From positions 186,001-250,000 of the forward strand of contig NZ_CP173660.1 in NCBI RefSeq assembly GCF_045038405.1: a DNA stretch of 64,000 nt, read 5' to 3'. Origin of the DNA: Sellimonas caecigallum. GTDB taxonomy: Bacteria; Bacillota; Clostridia; Lachnospirales; Lachnospiraceae. The notes under the pieces were generated by a model. That model worked only from the letters and a program-made list of their open reading frames with translations. It did not search any database and was not told the DNA's origin. Positions within the stretch are counted from its first letter, which is position 1, and each line of letters opens with the position of its first letter. Below, piece after piece: positions 63,415 through 64,000 of this stretch. A program made the position numbers and the translations under genes.

Positions 63415-64000
63415 TTATTTTTCTTTTTCCAGCCGTTTTTTTATGGCATCTACGACTGTCTCGAGTACTTTGATCCTTGCGTAGTATTTGTCATTTCCTT
63501 CCACAATGATCCACGGCGCCTGCGGCGTAGATGTCTTGATGATCATCTCTTCTACCGCCTTCTCGTAGAGATCCCATTTTTCCCGATTTCTCCAGTCTTC
63601 TTCTGTGATCTTCCACTGCTTGTCCGGATTTTCCTGGCGCTCCCGGAATCTTTTCTCCTGTTCATCTTTGTCGATCTGCATCCAGAATTTCAGCACGATG
63701 GCTCCCGCATCCGTAAGCTGTGTCTCCATCTCGTTGATCTCCTTATACGCCCGTTTCCATTCCTGCGATGTACAGAATCCCTCTATTCTTTCCACCATAA
63801 CTCTCCCATACCACGTCCGGTCAAATATGGCGATATGTCCTTTCTTCGGCATTTTACACCAAAATCTCCAGAGATAATGGTGTTTCCGCTCGAGATCGTT
63901 AGGAGACGCTGTTGGAATCACGACAAATCCCCTCGGGTCCAGAGCCTGAGTAAGTCTCTTGATGGCGCCGCCCTTCCCCCCTGCATCCCATCCTTCAAAA
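63415..64000 (-). CDS. Polyphosphate kinase 2 family protein (5' end outside window)
   Basis: The open frame runs past the right edge. The part visible carries the PPK2 Walker A GWDAGGKGGAIKRL near the edge, HHYLWRFWCKMPKKGHIAIFDRTWYGR and KFWMQIDKDEQEKRF, and ends KKRLEKEK. The domain transfers phosphate between polyphosphate and nucleotides. How much N-terminal sequence is missing is unknown; the missing part decides whether it is a single or double-domain PPK2. Confidence 0.92.
   Translation of the reverse strand, partial: FEGWDAGGKGGAIKRLTQALDPRGFVVIPTASPNDLERKHHYLWRFWCKMPKKGHIAIFDRTWYGRVMVERIEGFCTSQEWKRAYKEINEMETQLTDAGAIVLKFWMQIDKDEQEKRFRERQENPDKQWKITEEDWRNREKWDLYEKAVEEMIIKTSTPQAPWIIVEGNDKYYARIKVLETVVDAIKKRLEKEK

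Overview
This is a bacterial chromosome segment of moderate GC from a spore-forming, Gram-positive clostridium, most like the gut family Lachnospiraceae. The signs are spoIVA and part of sigK, a T-box leader, RNase J, IreB/RuvX/DUF1292, a Bacillus-type ThiI with its own cysteine desulfurase, an HPr-like protein, and synteny such as dnaG-rpoD-trmK and der-plsY-gpsA-spoIVA. Almost all of it is dense core genome. The left 9.6 kb is different.

Region 1 (1-9.6 kb) is a sugar-uptake and phosphorolysis cluster: a truncated sugar-binding lipoprotein, two divergent GH94 glycoside phosphorylases (one clearly cellobiose phosphorylase) and an AraC-type regulator. The divergent promoter region carries outward-facing copies of one operator. 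Next comes a large serine recombinase whose stop codon overlaps the start of a headless sigma-K gene: only the C-terminal part of SigK (regions 3-4) is present, at 9619-9990. This is the layout of a sigK-intervening ('skin'-like) element that must be excised to rebuild sigK. If so, the sugar cluster lies on the element side of the junction, and the sigK 5' half should be left of the window. This is the most interesting feature here.

Region 2 (10-25 kb, minus strand) holds RNA modification and housekeeping genes: TrhP-like U32 protein and TrmR-like methyltransferase (tRNA wobble mo5U), RNase J, DUF1292, RuvX, IreB, MtaB, ThiI with cysteine desulfurase, RsmE, PrmA, Nudix, a CyuA/UPF0597 protein, a DUF815 ATPase and PheA. 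A small Crh-like HPr homologue without the phosphorylatable histidine sits at 16.2 kb.

Region 3 (25-36 kb): pyrBI, a cytidylate-kinase-like protein, RNase P RNA, RNase HI, a siroheme dehydrogenase, spoIVA with a likely SigE promoter, gpsA-plsY-der, a PDZ/radical SAM DUF512 protein, and prs.

Region 4 (36-51.7 kb) is amino-acid biosynthesis: aroF-aroB behind a T-box leader with a phenylalanine (UUC) specifier, and a leuB-ilvD-ilvB-serC-serA run, plus a cell-wall polysaccharide deacetylase, YajC, Tgt, an L,D-transpeptidase and aroC.

Region 5 (51.8-64 kb): a cupin-HTH regulator with a polyamine transporter (potA, potB and a fused potC-potD), an RluA-type pseudouridine synthase, then the converging dnaG-rpoD-trmK-nif3-nucleoside kinase group and the end of a PPK2-family kinase cut by the right edge.
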